Part shown: in pieces, positions 56,633-64,000 of the stretch | Numbering within the stretch: position 1 is the first letter of the stretch | Layout: each line of letters starts with the position of its first letter | From: Streptomyces acidicola | GTDB lineage: Bacteria > Actinomycetota > Actinomycetes > Streptomycetales > Streptomycetaceae | Direction of reading: 5' to 3' | DNA: 64,000 bases | Assembly: GCF_009377235.1 (NCBI RefSeq) | Contig: NZ_VMNX01000001.1 | Span: forward strand, 124,001 to 188,000 | Notes under the pieces: generated by a model | Databases searched by the model: none | What the model saw: only the letters and a program-made list of their open reading frames with translations | What the model was told of the DNA's origin: nothing | Translations under genes and position numbers: made by a program

Positions 56633-58861
56633 GTGGCGATTCCCGGGAACTTTCTCAGCCCGACGACGGAGTCCATCGACCCGAACACCTCAGGGTGGAC
56701 GCCCAAGCTGAACTGCACTATCAGCAAGGGAATCGGCGGCCGAAACGGCGACGGATGCTTGGCCGTTCGATCCTCGGCGGCGGGCGAGATGCAGGTCCGC
56801 ACTGTCTCCTCGTATGTCGTGTCGGCGGGCACCACCTACCAGGTGTTCGCCGACTCGGCGGGCGTCGTGCCCGAGCGGATCGGAATCCGGTGGCTCAACG
56901 CCAGCGGTACGGAGATCAGCATCACGTGGTCGCTGACCACGCTCGGATCATCATCGGCATGGCATCGAGTCGGGGTAGCCGGCGCCGCGCCAGCAGGGGC
57001 GGCGAATGCGCAAGTGCTGTTGTCGTCGACGGAAACCGCCGTGGCCGTCTACCACTTCTGGGAGAACGTCTACCTTGGGCTGCCGATCAGGGTGCTTGGC
57101 AACCTGTTGCCGTTCGGCACCGAAAGCAGCGAGGTGGACGCCTCCGGGTGGACGGCCGTCGTCAACGCCACCGTGACTCGACAGGTGCCGGTGGTGGGCT
57201 GGGCCGTCGACAACTACACGGCAGGCGGGCACACCCTGGCGATGACAGCGGTCGCCGCAGGCAACGCGAGCGTCCTGGCCGTCGACCGCCCCGCAGTCAC
57301 ACCAGGGGTCGAGTATCTGGCATTGGCCTACCTGCAGCCGCCCGTGATCGCCTCGGCCGCATGGATTGAGCTCCGGTTCTACGATGCGGCTGACAACCAG
57401 GTCGGAGCCGCCCGGTCCACTCTGGCGGCGCCGGGCACCGGCATGTACCGGCAGCGGGCTTCTGCCGTCGCACCATCCAATGCGGCCACCTGCTCGGTCG
57501 CCGCAGGTCTGGACGGGGCGAGCGCGGGACAGATCCTGCGCCTGGAGACCGTCGTCATCACCGTGGCGCCCGAGCTGCAGGCCGGCACGCTGGTGCCGTA
57601 TGCAGACGGCAGCTTCGAGCAGGGCATCGCCGGATGGACGACCGCTTCCGGGGCGGCCGTGCTGTCCCGCACCACACCGTGGGGTGCAGTTGCCTACTAC
57701 GGCGCCTACGCCCTCACCATCGCCTCCGCGACGGCGACGGCTAGCACCATCAGATCCGCCCGGTTTCCCCTTGGGGACGGCGCAGGCCTGAACCATCGGG
57801 CCGCGCTCTACGCCCACGTCGGCGCGGGCTCCTGGTCTAGCCTGTTGCTGAGAGTGCGCTGGTACGACGCCGCCAACACGGATCTCGGAGCCTCGGTGGG
57901 CACGTCGTACCCAGTGCCGGCGGGCAGCTGGCTGTTGATGACGTCGGACGCGGTCGCGCCGACGACCGCCACGCAGGCCGCCGTCGAGTTCGTTGCCACG
58001 GTGTCGTCGACGAGCAGCGTCCTGCACGTGGATGCGGTCGCGTTGTGGCAGGTGCTGCCGTTGACAGCGGTTGAGGCGGTCGACGCAGGCGGCTACGTCG
58101 AGGTGACCCTGCGGGAGTTGACCGTCGGCTACGAGCTGTCCGTGTACAGGGAGCTGCCTGACGGATCCCGGCAGCTGGTGCGCGGCCCGTCGGGGCTCAT
58201 AGGCCACCAGGCCATCGCATCCGACCTGATGCTCATCGAGGACCATGAGGCGCCACTGAACACGTCGATCCGCTACGTGATCGAGCAGTGGCCGCCGGGC
58301 TCGCTGTCGTCGGCGACCCGCACCAGCGACTACGTCACCCTCAGTCTCGCCGACATCAACGAGGCGTGGCTGAAGGACCCTGGCAACCCGCAACGGAATC
58401 TGAAGGTGCTGGTACAGACGGCTCCGGAGTGGTCACGGCCGATCGAGCAGGCCGTCCACCGGGTGCGCGGACGCCGCAATGCCGTGGTTCTGTCCGGGGT
58501 GCGTGGAGGCCTAGAGGGCGATCTGGCGATCTGGACCCGCACGGACGAGGAACGGCGGGCCCTGCACCTTCTACTTGACTCCGGCAACGTGTTGCTGTGG
58601 CAGGCCGCGCCGGGCATGGGTGTCGACGACATGTATGTCAACGTCGCTGCCGTCTCTGAGGCGCGGATCGGAACGCTCGCGCAGGACGTGTGGCGGGCGT
58701 GGACGCTGCCACTCATCGAAGCAGACATGCCTGTGACGACCGGCGTCAATGGGGCTGCGGGCCGCACCTGGCAGGACGTCCTCACCGAGTTCGACACCTG
58801 CGCCGACGTGCTGGCCACCTACGCGACGTGTGAGGATCTGCTGCTCGACCGGCGGGGGTGA
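56633..58861 (+). CDS. Minor tail protein with repeated beta domains
   Basis: 742 residues from GTG 56633. Three tandem carbohydrate-binding-like sandwiches (VDASGWTAVVNATVTRQ, FEQGIAGWTTASGAAVLSRTTPWG) lead into a C-terminal phage domain (YVTLSLADINEAWLKDPGNPQRNLKVLVQTAPEWSRP ... RGGLEGDLAIWTRTDEE). Placed after the tape measure gene, so a distal-tail/tail-tip protein is likely. Confidence 0.7.
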   Translation: MAIPGNFLSPTTESIDPNTSGWTPKLNCTISKGIGGRNGDGCLAVRSSAAGEMQVRTVSSYVVSAGTTYQVFADSAGVVPERIGIRWLNASGTEISITWSLTTLGSSSAWHRVGVAGAAPAGAANAQVLLSSTETAVAVYHFWENVYLGLPIRVLGNLLPFGTESSEVDASGWTAVVNATVTRQVPVVGWAVDNYTAGGHTLAMTAVAAGNASVLAVDRPAVTPGVEYLALAYLQPPVIASAAWIELRFYDAADNQVGAARSTLAAPGTGMYRQRASAVAPSNAATCSVAAGLDGASAGQILRLETVVITVAPELQAGTLVPYADGSFEQGIAGWTTASGAAVLSRTTPWGAVAYYGAYALTIASATATASTIRSARFPLGDGAGLNHRAALYAHVGAGSWSSLLLRVRWYDAANTDLGASVGTSYPVPAGSWLLMTSDAVAPTTATQAAVEFVATVSSTSSVLHVDAVALWQVLPLTAVEAVDAGGYVEVTLRELTVGYELSVYRELPDGSRQLVRGPSGLIGHQAIASDLMLIEDHEAPLNTSIRYVIEQWPPGSLSSATRTSDYVTLSLADINEAWLKDPGNPQRNLKVLVQTAPEWSRPIEQAVHRVRGRRNAVVLSGVRGGLEGDLAIWTRTDEERRALHLLLDSGNVLLWQAAPGMGVDDMYVNVAAVSEARIGTLAQDVWRAWTLPLIEADMPVTTGVNGAAGRTWQDVLTEFDTCADVLATYATCEDLLLDRRG

Positions 58862-58864
58862 TCG

Positions 58865-59956
58865 GTGTATCCCGTCTCCGACCGGTTCTTGGCCCGGCTA
58901 GCCGAATCACATCAGGTCGCCACCAGGGTGCAGCTGTTCCTCACCGATGGCCGGGTGCTGGATGTCGACCACACGGGCGGGTCAGTGTCGGTGGACCGCA
59001 GCAACGCGATCCGCCGCTCCTGCACGGTCACCTGCCCCGACCCGGCACTCATCCCACGCACGCCCACCGACCAGCTCGCCACCTACGGCGCCCGGCTGCG
59101 CATCAGCCGCGGAGTCCAGTATGGCGACGGTGCCTCAGAGCTGGTGCCGCTGGGCGTGTTCCGGCTCGACTCCGTTGACGGAAGCATCAGCGAAGGACCC
59201 GTGAACCTGCAGGGCAAGGGCCTGGAAGCATGCGTCGCTGACGACAAATTCACCGAAGCGTACACGGCAACCGGCACCGTGGTCGGCGCTGTCGCGGCCC
59301 TCATCCAGCGCACCCTCCCGGACGCCGATGTGGTGTCCACGATCACCGACGCCCCTATCGGTTCCCGCACGTTCGACATCGAGGCGGATCCGTGGGCCGG
59401 CGCGCAGGAGATCGCCGCCGCGGCAGGCGCCGAGGTGTACGCGAACGCGGACGGCGTGTTCGTCATCGCCACCCTGCCTGACCTGCTGTCCGCAACGCCC
59501 GTGTGGGCTGTCGAAGCCACCGAGGGCGGCGTCTACATCAGCGGCAACCGGGCCATGAAAAGCGACGGCGTCTACAACGGCGTCCTCGCCCGCGGAGAGA
59601 ACACGGCAGACAACGCACCGCCCGTCTCTGCGCTCATCGTCGACAGCGACACCGGCTCCCCGACCTACTGGGGCGGACCGTTCGGCAGGCGCCCGAAGTT
59701 CATCTCGTCGTCGACACTGACCACGGTCAACGCCTGCGCGCAGGCCGCATCACTGGAACTCGCCCAGGCGAAAGCTCCCAACTCATCCGGGGACTTCAGC
59801 AGCATGCCCAACCCGGCGCTGGAGCCCGGCGACGTCATCCGGGTCACGCACCCGGACGGCACCCGCGAACTTCACCAGGTCGCCTCGTTCAGCGTCCCGT
59901 TGGACGAGGGAGGCGAGTTCCCCATCACGACGATCTCCGCGAAGGAGGACGCGTGA
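58865..59956 (+). CDS. Minor tail protein (tail tip, DUF5047-like)
   Basis: 363 residues from GTG 58865. YPVSDRFLARLAESHQVATRVQLFL, LDVDHTGGSVSVDRSNAIRRSCTVTCPDP, LVPLGVFRLDSVDGSISEGPVNLQGKGLE is the pattern of a tail-tip (Tal-like) hub protein of actinophages; beta-rich. DUF5047 label is tentative. Confidence 0.7.
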   Translation: MYPVSDRFLARLAESHQVATRVQLFLTDGRVLDVDHTGGSVSVDRSNAIRRSCTVTCPDPALIPRTPTDQLATYGARLRISRGVQYGDGASELVPLGVFRLDSVDGSISEGPVNLQGKGLEACVADDKFTEAYTATGTVVGAVAALIQRTLPDADVVSTITDAPIGSRTFDIEADPWAGAQEIAAAAGAEVYANADGVFVIATLPDLLSATPVWAVEATEGGVYISGNRAMKSDGVYNGVLARGENTADNAPPVSALIVDSDTGSPTYWGGPFGRRPKFISSSTLTTVNACAQAASLELAQAKAPNSSGDFSSMPNPALEPGDVIRVTHPDGTRELHQVASFSVPLDEGGEFPITTISAKEDA

Positions 59957-60672
59957 AGACGAGCCACGCCAGCACCCGCGACCTCGCCGCAGCGCTCAAG
60001 CAGTCGGCGCAGAAGACGGGCGAGCAGTCGCCGTCCGTGCGGGGCGCGGACTGGAGGCTCGCCACCGTCACCGCCATCGGGGCAGGCACCGTCACCGCGG
60101 ACAGCATCGTCTGCCGCCGCCTGGAGACCTACCGCAACCCAGTCGTAGGCGACGTCATCGTCATCACCCAGTCCAGCAGCGGCAACTGGCTCGCCGCTGG
60201 CCGCACTGCCGTCGACTCCGACGGGCTCGGCACCGTCCTGTACAGGCGGAAGGCCGCCGACACCGGGCCGCGGACCAGCGCGACACCGTCCGTTGACCCG
60301 CACCTCGCTGTCACTCTCGCCGCGAACGCTACATACACGCTCGAAGCGTTCGCGAAGTGGAGCTCGGACACCAACACGTCCGACATGAACTGGGGCTGGA
60401 ACGTCCCCACCGACGCTGCCGGATCGTGGGTCTGCTACGCCGACGCCACCTCCATGACCGCCGTCCCTTCGACGGTCCGCAACATCGACACCGCGATCGG
60501 CTCGCCCCGCTCCTATGGCGCTATCGCGCCCGTCACAGGGCACGCCATGCGCGGCATCATCCGCACCACCACGGGCGGCGTCTTCTCCGCGAACTGGTCC
60601 TCCCAGACCGCAGGCGGCTCCGGCGTGACCGTCTATACCGACTCCTGGATCCGACTCGAAAGGGTGGAGTGA
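59953..60672 (+). CDS. Minor tail protein
   Basis: 239 residues, GTG overlapping the previous stop. N-terminal ATVTAIGAGTVTADSIVCRRLETYRNPVVGDVIVITQS is an OB-like fold used by tail hubs; the C-terminal half is a beta sandwich. No firm family name. Confidence 0.6.
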   Translation: MKTSHASTRDLAAALKQSAQKTGEQSPSVRGADWRLATVTAIGAGTVTADSIVCRRLETYRNPVVGDVIVITQSSSGNWLAAGRTAVDSDGLGTVLYRRKAADTGPRTSATPSVDPHLAVTLAANATYTLEAFAKWSSDTNTSDMNWGWNVPTDAAGSWVCYADATSMTAVPSTVRNIDTAIGSPRSYGAIAPVTGHAMRGIIRTTTGGVFSANWSSQTAGGSGVTVYTDSWIRLERVE

Positions 60673-60882
60673 ATGGCGCTCGGCTACCCCTACACATCCA
60701 TCACCGGCGACTCGGAGGAAGGGCAGGTGGAGGTGCAGATCGCTGTCCTCGACGAGTACCACCTTGCCGACGAGCAGGCCATTCTCCGCGCCGTGCGTGA
60801 GTCCCTGGCCGCGCAGCCGAGCGTCACGGGCATTGAGGCGAGGCGGATCGAGATCACCACCACGAAGCTTCCGGAGGACTGA
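60673..60882 (+). CDS. Small tail-module protein
   Basis: 69 residues from ATG 60673 directly after the previous stop. ALGYPYTSITGDSEEGQVEVQIAVLDEYHLADEQAILRAVRESLAAQPSVTGIEARRIEITTTKL. Alpha/beta. Stop overlaps the next ATG. Unknown. Confidence 0.6.
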   Translation: MALGYPYTSITGDSEEGQVEVQIAVLDEYHLADEQAILRAVRESLAAQPSVTGIEARRIEITTTKLPED

Positions 60883-61493
60883 TGCCCACGACCGACACCT
60901 ACGGGCAGAACATCAGCCTCGCCGCCCTCACTGACGCCCCCGACGTACCGAGAGCCATTGCCGACTTGGCCGCCGGCGTGATTCCGCGCGGCACCTTGCG
61001 GTACGCGTCCGCCTCGGCGCGTGGCGCGACGCTTACGTCGCCCGTCGACGGCATGCTCACCTACCTGCAGGACGTGCAACGTCTCGACGCCCGTATCAAC
61101 GGCGCCTGGGTCGCCTTGTCCGTCGGCACATCGTCGTGGACGACGATCGGCCTCAGCTCACCGTTCACGCAGAACGGCAACAGCAACGGCACGCTGCAGT
61201 ACCGGCTATTGAACATCGCAGGCGAGGAGTCCCTGCAGTTCCGTGGGGCGATCGGCCGATCCTCGTGGCCGACGACACCGGCCGGCTCCTACGTCATCAA
61301 CAACACGGCCCTGCCGTCCGGGGTCCGCCCGCAGACCCTGCGCACCGTCCTCATACCGTGCTCGGACGTCAGCAGCGACCGCATCGCACTGAAGCTCGAC
61401 GTGCAGACCGACGGCTACCTGCAGGTCTTCGGCACCGGATCCACCGTGAAGCCGCCGTGGATCGGCTTCAACGGCGTGACCGTCAGCCTGTAG
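60882..61493 (+). CDS. Tail fibre-type minor tail protein
   Basis: 203 residues. ISLAALTDAPDVPRAIADLAAGVIPRGTLRYAS, then VDGMLTYLQDVQRLDARINGAWVAL and a beta-rich C-terminal domain, typical of receptor-binding fibre tips. Assigned by context. Confidence 0.6.
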   Translation: MPTTDTYGQNISLAALTDAPDVPRAIADLAAGVIPRGTLRYASASARGATLTSPVDGMLTYLQDVQRLDARINGAWVALSVGTSSWTTIGLSSPFTQNGNSNGTLQYRLLNIAGEESLQFRGAIGRSSWPTTPAGSYVINNTALPSGVRPQTLRTVLIPCSDVSSDRIALKLDVQTDGYLQVFGTGSTVKPPWIGFNGVTVSL

Positions 61494-61502
61494 GAGGCGC
61501 TC

Positions 61503-61934
61503 GTGGCCACCGTGTGCAAGCTGTACCGCGGTGAGAAGCCGCAGATCATCCCGCCGAACACGTGGACGCTCGTCACCTACGAGAAGACCATCAGCAACGA
61601 CCGCAAGATGATGCGCGGTCTAGCGCTGATCATGCCCCCGTTCGACGGCGACTTCCTCTGGGCCCGCAACCTCCGCTGGGCCTCCATCAGCCTCCCCGAC
61701 GGCGACACCCGGCCGCGGCAGATCATGTCCCGCTTCATCCGCGACCCGCACGGCATCCGCGACTACACAGGCGCCGATGACCGTCTCGCCACCCCCGGCC
61801 GGTCGTGGCAAACCGTCATGTGGCCCTTCGCGGGCCAGGCCGGGCAGCCCGTCGGGGTTGAGGTGTGGCACGACCACCACGAGGGCTGGCCGCTTGAGCA
61901 CGCCCAGTTCGTCGGCACGACCAGCGACTACTAG
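61503..61934 (+). CDS. Tail-module hypothetical protein
   Basis: 143 residues from GTG 61503. PPNTWTLVTYEKTISNDRKMMRGLALIMPPFDGDFLWARNLRWASI, with strands typical of a beta sandwich. Sits before the endolysin. May be a virion tip or head decoration protein; unknown. Confidence 0.55.
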   Translation: MATVCKLYRGEKPQIIPPNTWTLVTYEKTISNDRKMMRGLALIMPPFDGDFLWARNLRWASISLPDGDTRPRQIMSRFIRDPHGIRDYTGADDRLATPGRSWQTVMWPFAGQAGQPVGVEVWHDHHEGWPLEHAQFVGTTSDY

Positions 61935-61948
61935 AAAGGGCCCGCGCC

Positions 61949-62869
61949 ATGGCCACACCAGCATCCGCGTCCAAGTTCGCTCAGATCCTCAGAGACGAGG
62001 GCCTCACCGTTGTGGAGGTGGGGAAGTGGGAGGCTCACAACCGCAACAGCAAGGGCCCGTGGGGGCCCGTCAACGGGGTGATGATCCACCACACCGTCAC
62101 CTCCGGCACCGACCGTTCGGTGCAGATCTGCCACGACGGCTACTCCGGACTCCCCGGCCCGCTCTGCCACGGCGTCATCGACAAGCAGGGCGTTGTCCAC
62201 CTCGTCGGCTACGGCCGCGCCAACCACGCCGGACTGGGCGACCCCGACGTCCTGCAGGCCGTCATCGAGGAGAAGGTGCTGCCCGCCGACAACGAGGCCA
62301 GCGTCGACGGCAACCGTCACTTCTACGGCTTCGAGTGCATCAACCTCGGCGACGGCAAGGACCCCTGGCCCGAGGCCCAGTTGGAGTCGATCGAGCGCGT
62401 TTCCGCCGCGATCTGTCGCCACCACGGGTGGACTGCCCGCTCCGTCATCGGTCACCTGGAATGGCAGCCAGGCAAGGTCGACCCGCGCGGCTTCACGATG
62501 GCGTCCATGCGGGACCGTATCGACGCACGCCTGGGCAAGCCCACGACCATACCGACCCCCGCGCCCGCTCCGAAACCGGCTAAGCCGACCGTGGATCTGT
62601 CCAAGCTTGTGACCGCCGCCCGGTCCAACCCGGCTGCGTCCGGCACCCCGGTCACCTACTCCGGCGTGCGCACCGTCGAGGCCGCACTGGTGGACGCCGG
62701 GCTGCTCGCCAAGAAGTACAGCGACGGCCACTACGGCACCGCCACGGTCGACGCCTACGCCAAGTGGCAGCGCCGCCTCGGCTACACCGGCCGGGACGCC
62801 GACGGCATCCCCGGCAAGACCAGCCTCACCAAGCTCGGCGCGAAGCACGGCTTCAACGTCGTCGCCTGA
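61949..62869 (+). CDS. Endolysin: N-acetylmuramoyl-L-alanine amidase with peptidoglycan-binding domain
   Basis: 306 residues; GAAAGGG before ATG 61949. Amidase_2 domain: MIHHTVTSGTD (His 47-48 region), LCHGVIDKQGVVHLVGYG, then ICRHHGWTARSVIGHLEW with a second ligand His. A Pro-rich linker (IPTPAPAPKPAKP) leads to a peptidoglycan-binding domain (VRTVEAALVDAGLLAKKYSDGHYGTATVDAYAKWQRRLGYTG). Lyses the host at the end of infection. Followed by two holin-like genes. Confidence 0.9.
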   Translation: MATPASASKFAQILRDEGLTVVEVGKWEAHNRNSKGPWGPVNGVMIHHTVTSGTDRSVQICHDGYSGLPGPLCHGVIDKQGVVHLVGYGRANHAGLGDPDVLQAVIEEKVLPADNEASVDGNRHFYGFECINLGDGKDPWPEAQLESIERVSAAICRHHGWTARSVIGHLEWQPGKVDPRGFTMASMRDRIDARLGKPTTIPTPAPAPKPAKPTVDLSKLVTAARSNPAASGTPVTYSGVRTVEAALVDAGLLAKKYSDGHYGTATVDAYAKWQRRLGYTGRDADGIPGKTSLTKLGAKHGFNVVA

Positions 62870-62896
62870 CTCATCCAGCAGAAACGAGACTGCACC

Positions 62897-63259
62897 ATGA
62901 AGATCTTCGGCCGTGAACCGGCTCTCATCATCTCCGTCATCAGCGCCAGCCTCAGCCTGCTGGTGACGTTCCAGTTCGGCCTGTCCGCGGAGCAGGCAGG
63001 CGCGATCGTCGCCGTCACCTCTGCCGTGTTCGCCGCAGCCACCGCAACCATCACGCGCCCGATCGCGCCCAGCGCGTTCACGGGTCTCGTCGCCGCGGTC
63101 GTCGCACTGCTCGCCGCCTACGGATTCAACGTCACCCCCGAGACCGTCGGCGCCCTCAATGCCGTCGTCCTCGCCGTACTCGGACTGCTCACCCGCGGCC
63201 AGGTCTCCCCAACTGTCCCGACGACACCCGCCACCGCCGAACCCTCGCAGGGCGCCTGA
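62897..63259 (+). CDS. Holin-like membrane protein 1
   Basis: 120 residues. Hydrophobic helices at LIISVISASLSLLVTFQFGL, AIVAVTSAVFAAATATI and AFTGLVAAVVALLAAYGF, then a Pro/Thr tail. Position after the endolysin fits a holin. Confidence 0.75.
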   Translation: MKIFGREPALIISVISASLSLLVTFQFGLSAEQAGAIVAVTSAVFAAATATITRPIAPSAFTGLVAAVVALLAAYGFNVTPETVGALNAVVLAVLGLLTRGQVSPTVPTTPATAEPSQGA

Positions 63260-63271
63260 GCGGAGCAACCG

Positions 63272-63625
63272 ATGGCCGACGAGCAGCTGTCCAACGGCGA
63301 ACTCGGCCGGCAGATCGGAGCACTACAGCAACTGATCTCCACACGCTTCGCGGAGCTGAACAGCCGCCTCGACAAGGTCGTCTCCCTGGACGTCTACACG
63401 ATCCAATCGACCCATGTCGACCAGCGGCTCGCTCAACTCCAAGCCGACCTCCAGTCGTGCCGGGAGGCCACCGGGAAACTGGAGGATGACCTAGAGCAGT
63501 ACCAGCTCTCCGAGCGAGACCGACGCGAAGCCGAACGGCAGCGCCGCCTCTACCAAGCCGTCATCCCCATCCTGATCGCCCTGCTCGCAGCAGTGATCTC
63601 AGTCTGGGCGGCGGTGGCAACATGA
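63272..63625 (+). CDS. Holin-like membrane protein 2 (coiled coil plus C-terminal helix)
   Basis: 117 residues. A long coiled coil (IGALQQLISTRFAELNSRLDKV ... LQADLQSCREATGKLEDDLEQYQ) and one C-terminal membrane helix (VIPILIALLAAVISVWAAVA). Seen after holins in Streptomyces phages; may help lysis. Overlaps the next ATG. Confidence 0.65.
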   Translation: MADEQLSNGELGRQIGALQQLISTRFAELNSRLDKVVSLDVYTIQSTHVDQRLAQLQADLQSCREATGKLEDDLEQYQLSERDRREAERQRRLYQAVIPILIALLAAVISVWAAVAT

Positions 63626-64000
63626 GGGCTCGGAAGAGGCGCAGGCGGATCCCGTTCTGCAAGCCGCGCGCCGAGTGGCTCGTCGCCGCCACAGGACTCC
63701 TCGTCGCCCTCTTCCTGTGCTGGCTGGCCATCCAAGTGATGACCCTGGCTGCGGACCTGAGGCACGCCAACCAGGCTCGCGACCTGCTGGCCAGCCAGGT
63801 ACAACGACTTGGCGCAACCCCCGTTGCTGGGCCACCAGGAAGCCGGGGAGAACCCGGCAGGAGTGTGACAGGACCGCAAGGACCCAAGGGCGAACCAGGA
63901 CCATCGGGCTCACCTGGGCCAACCGGCCCTCCGGGCAAGAACGGGACGGACGGAACGGACGGAGTCGGGACGGCGGGGCAGCCCGGCATAGTTGGCGCCA
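63622..64000 (+). CDS. Collagen-like protein, cut by window end
   Basis: At least 126 residues; ATG overlaps the previous stop. Basic start (RARKRRRRIPFCKPR), one membrane helix (VAATGLLVALFLCWLAIQVM) and then Gly-X-Y repeats from about residue 69 (GPPGSRGEPG, GPQGPKGEPGPSGSPGP) continuing to the window end. A membrane-tethered or virion-associated triple-helix fibre. Incomplete at the 3' side. Confidence 0.75.
   Translation, partial: MRARKRRRRIPFCKPRAEWLVAATGLLVALFLCWLAIQVMTLAADLRHANQARDLLASQVQRLGATPVAGPPGSRGEPGRSVTGPQGPKGEPGPSGSPGPTGPPGKNGTDGTDGVGTAGQPGIVGA

Overview
The window is high-GC DNA with heavy use of GTG starts, four-base stop/start overlaps and Streptomyces-type gene families (DUF4326, DUF6083, DUF6907, family I36 inhibitor, SpdB-like and TraB-like transfer proteins, F420-dependent PPOX enzyme). 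It reads as DNA of an actinomycete, most likely Streptomyces, and carries two complete modules of different origin: an actinomycete conjugative-transfer module (about 18.2-28.3 kb) and a siphovirus packaging, head, tail and lysis module (about 33.7-64 kb). The simplest reading is a plasmid-phage hybrid (phage-plasmid), or a prophage that has taken up a transfer module. No integrase or attachment site was seen, and the first base of the window is the A of a start codon, which suits a circular replicon opened at a gene start. The right end cuts through a collagen-like gene.

Layout. 0-7.9 kb: a tight plus-strand operon of early genes: an HNH nuclease, a replisome-organiser-like protein with dyads embedded in its gene (candidate replication origin), zinc-motif and helix-turn-helix proteins, a MazG-like pyrophosphohydrolase and many small proteins; it ends in a truncated DUF2493 gene. 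8-17.7 kb: an accessory zone of single genes on both strands separated by strong hairpin terminators: a TTA-containing membrane protein, a secreted HNH nuclease, a secreted I36 inhibitor, a possible toxin-antitoxin pair, DUF4352 and DUF6083 proteins, a NUDIX hydrolase, an unusual five-repeat zinc-motif protein with a GIY-YIG-like tail, and a DUF6907 gene sharing a conserved leader with another minus-strand gene 3.5 kb away.

18.2-33.7 kb: a GntR (KorSA-like) repressor with five matching 14-bp dyads placed in front of a PPOX enzyme, itself, and an excisionase-type HTH gene that opens the transfer operon. The operon carries small proteins, a RapZ C-terminal-like protein, two putative zincins, two Spd-like membrane proteins and a 746-residue FtsK/TraB-type DNA translocase. 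Immediately after traB is a 160-bp array of CCTGCTCA/TGAGCAGG repeats, a candidate clt (TraB recognition) locus. A run of small cargo genes follows, including a tandem duplicate pair.

33.7-64 kb: after a perfect TTGACA box and a hairpin leader come an HTH gene, tail-fibre-like proteins, a minor tail protein with an NlpC/P60 peptidase domain, a methyltransferase, an HNH nuclease, DUF6582 and basic proteins, a second HNH nuclease with a structured leader, a GATC-rich candidate packaging site, then terminase small and large subunits, portal, MuF-like protein, scaffold, HK97-type capsid protein, a glycosyltransferase, head-tail connectors, tail tube, frameshifted tail assembly chaperones (GGGAAAG slippery site), a 1587-residue tape measure with its own NlpC/P60-like domain, minor tail proteins, amidase endolysin, holins and a collagen-like protein.

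Together the genes describe an element that could spread both as virions and by double-stranded DNA transfer between mycelia, with a KorSA-like repressor controlling the latter. All function calls come from reading the sequence; no database search was possible.
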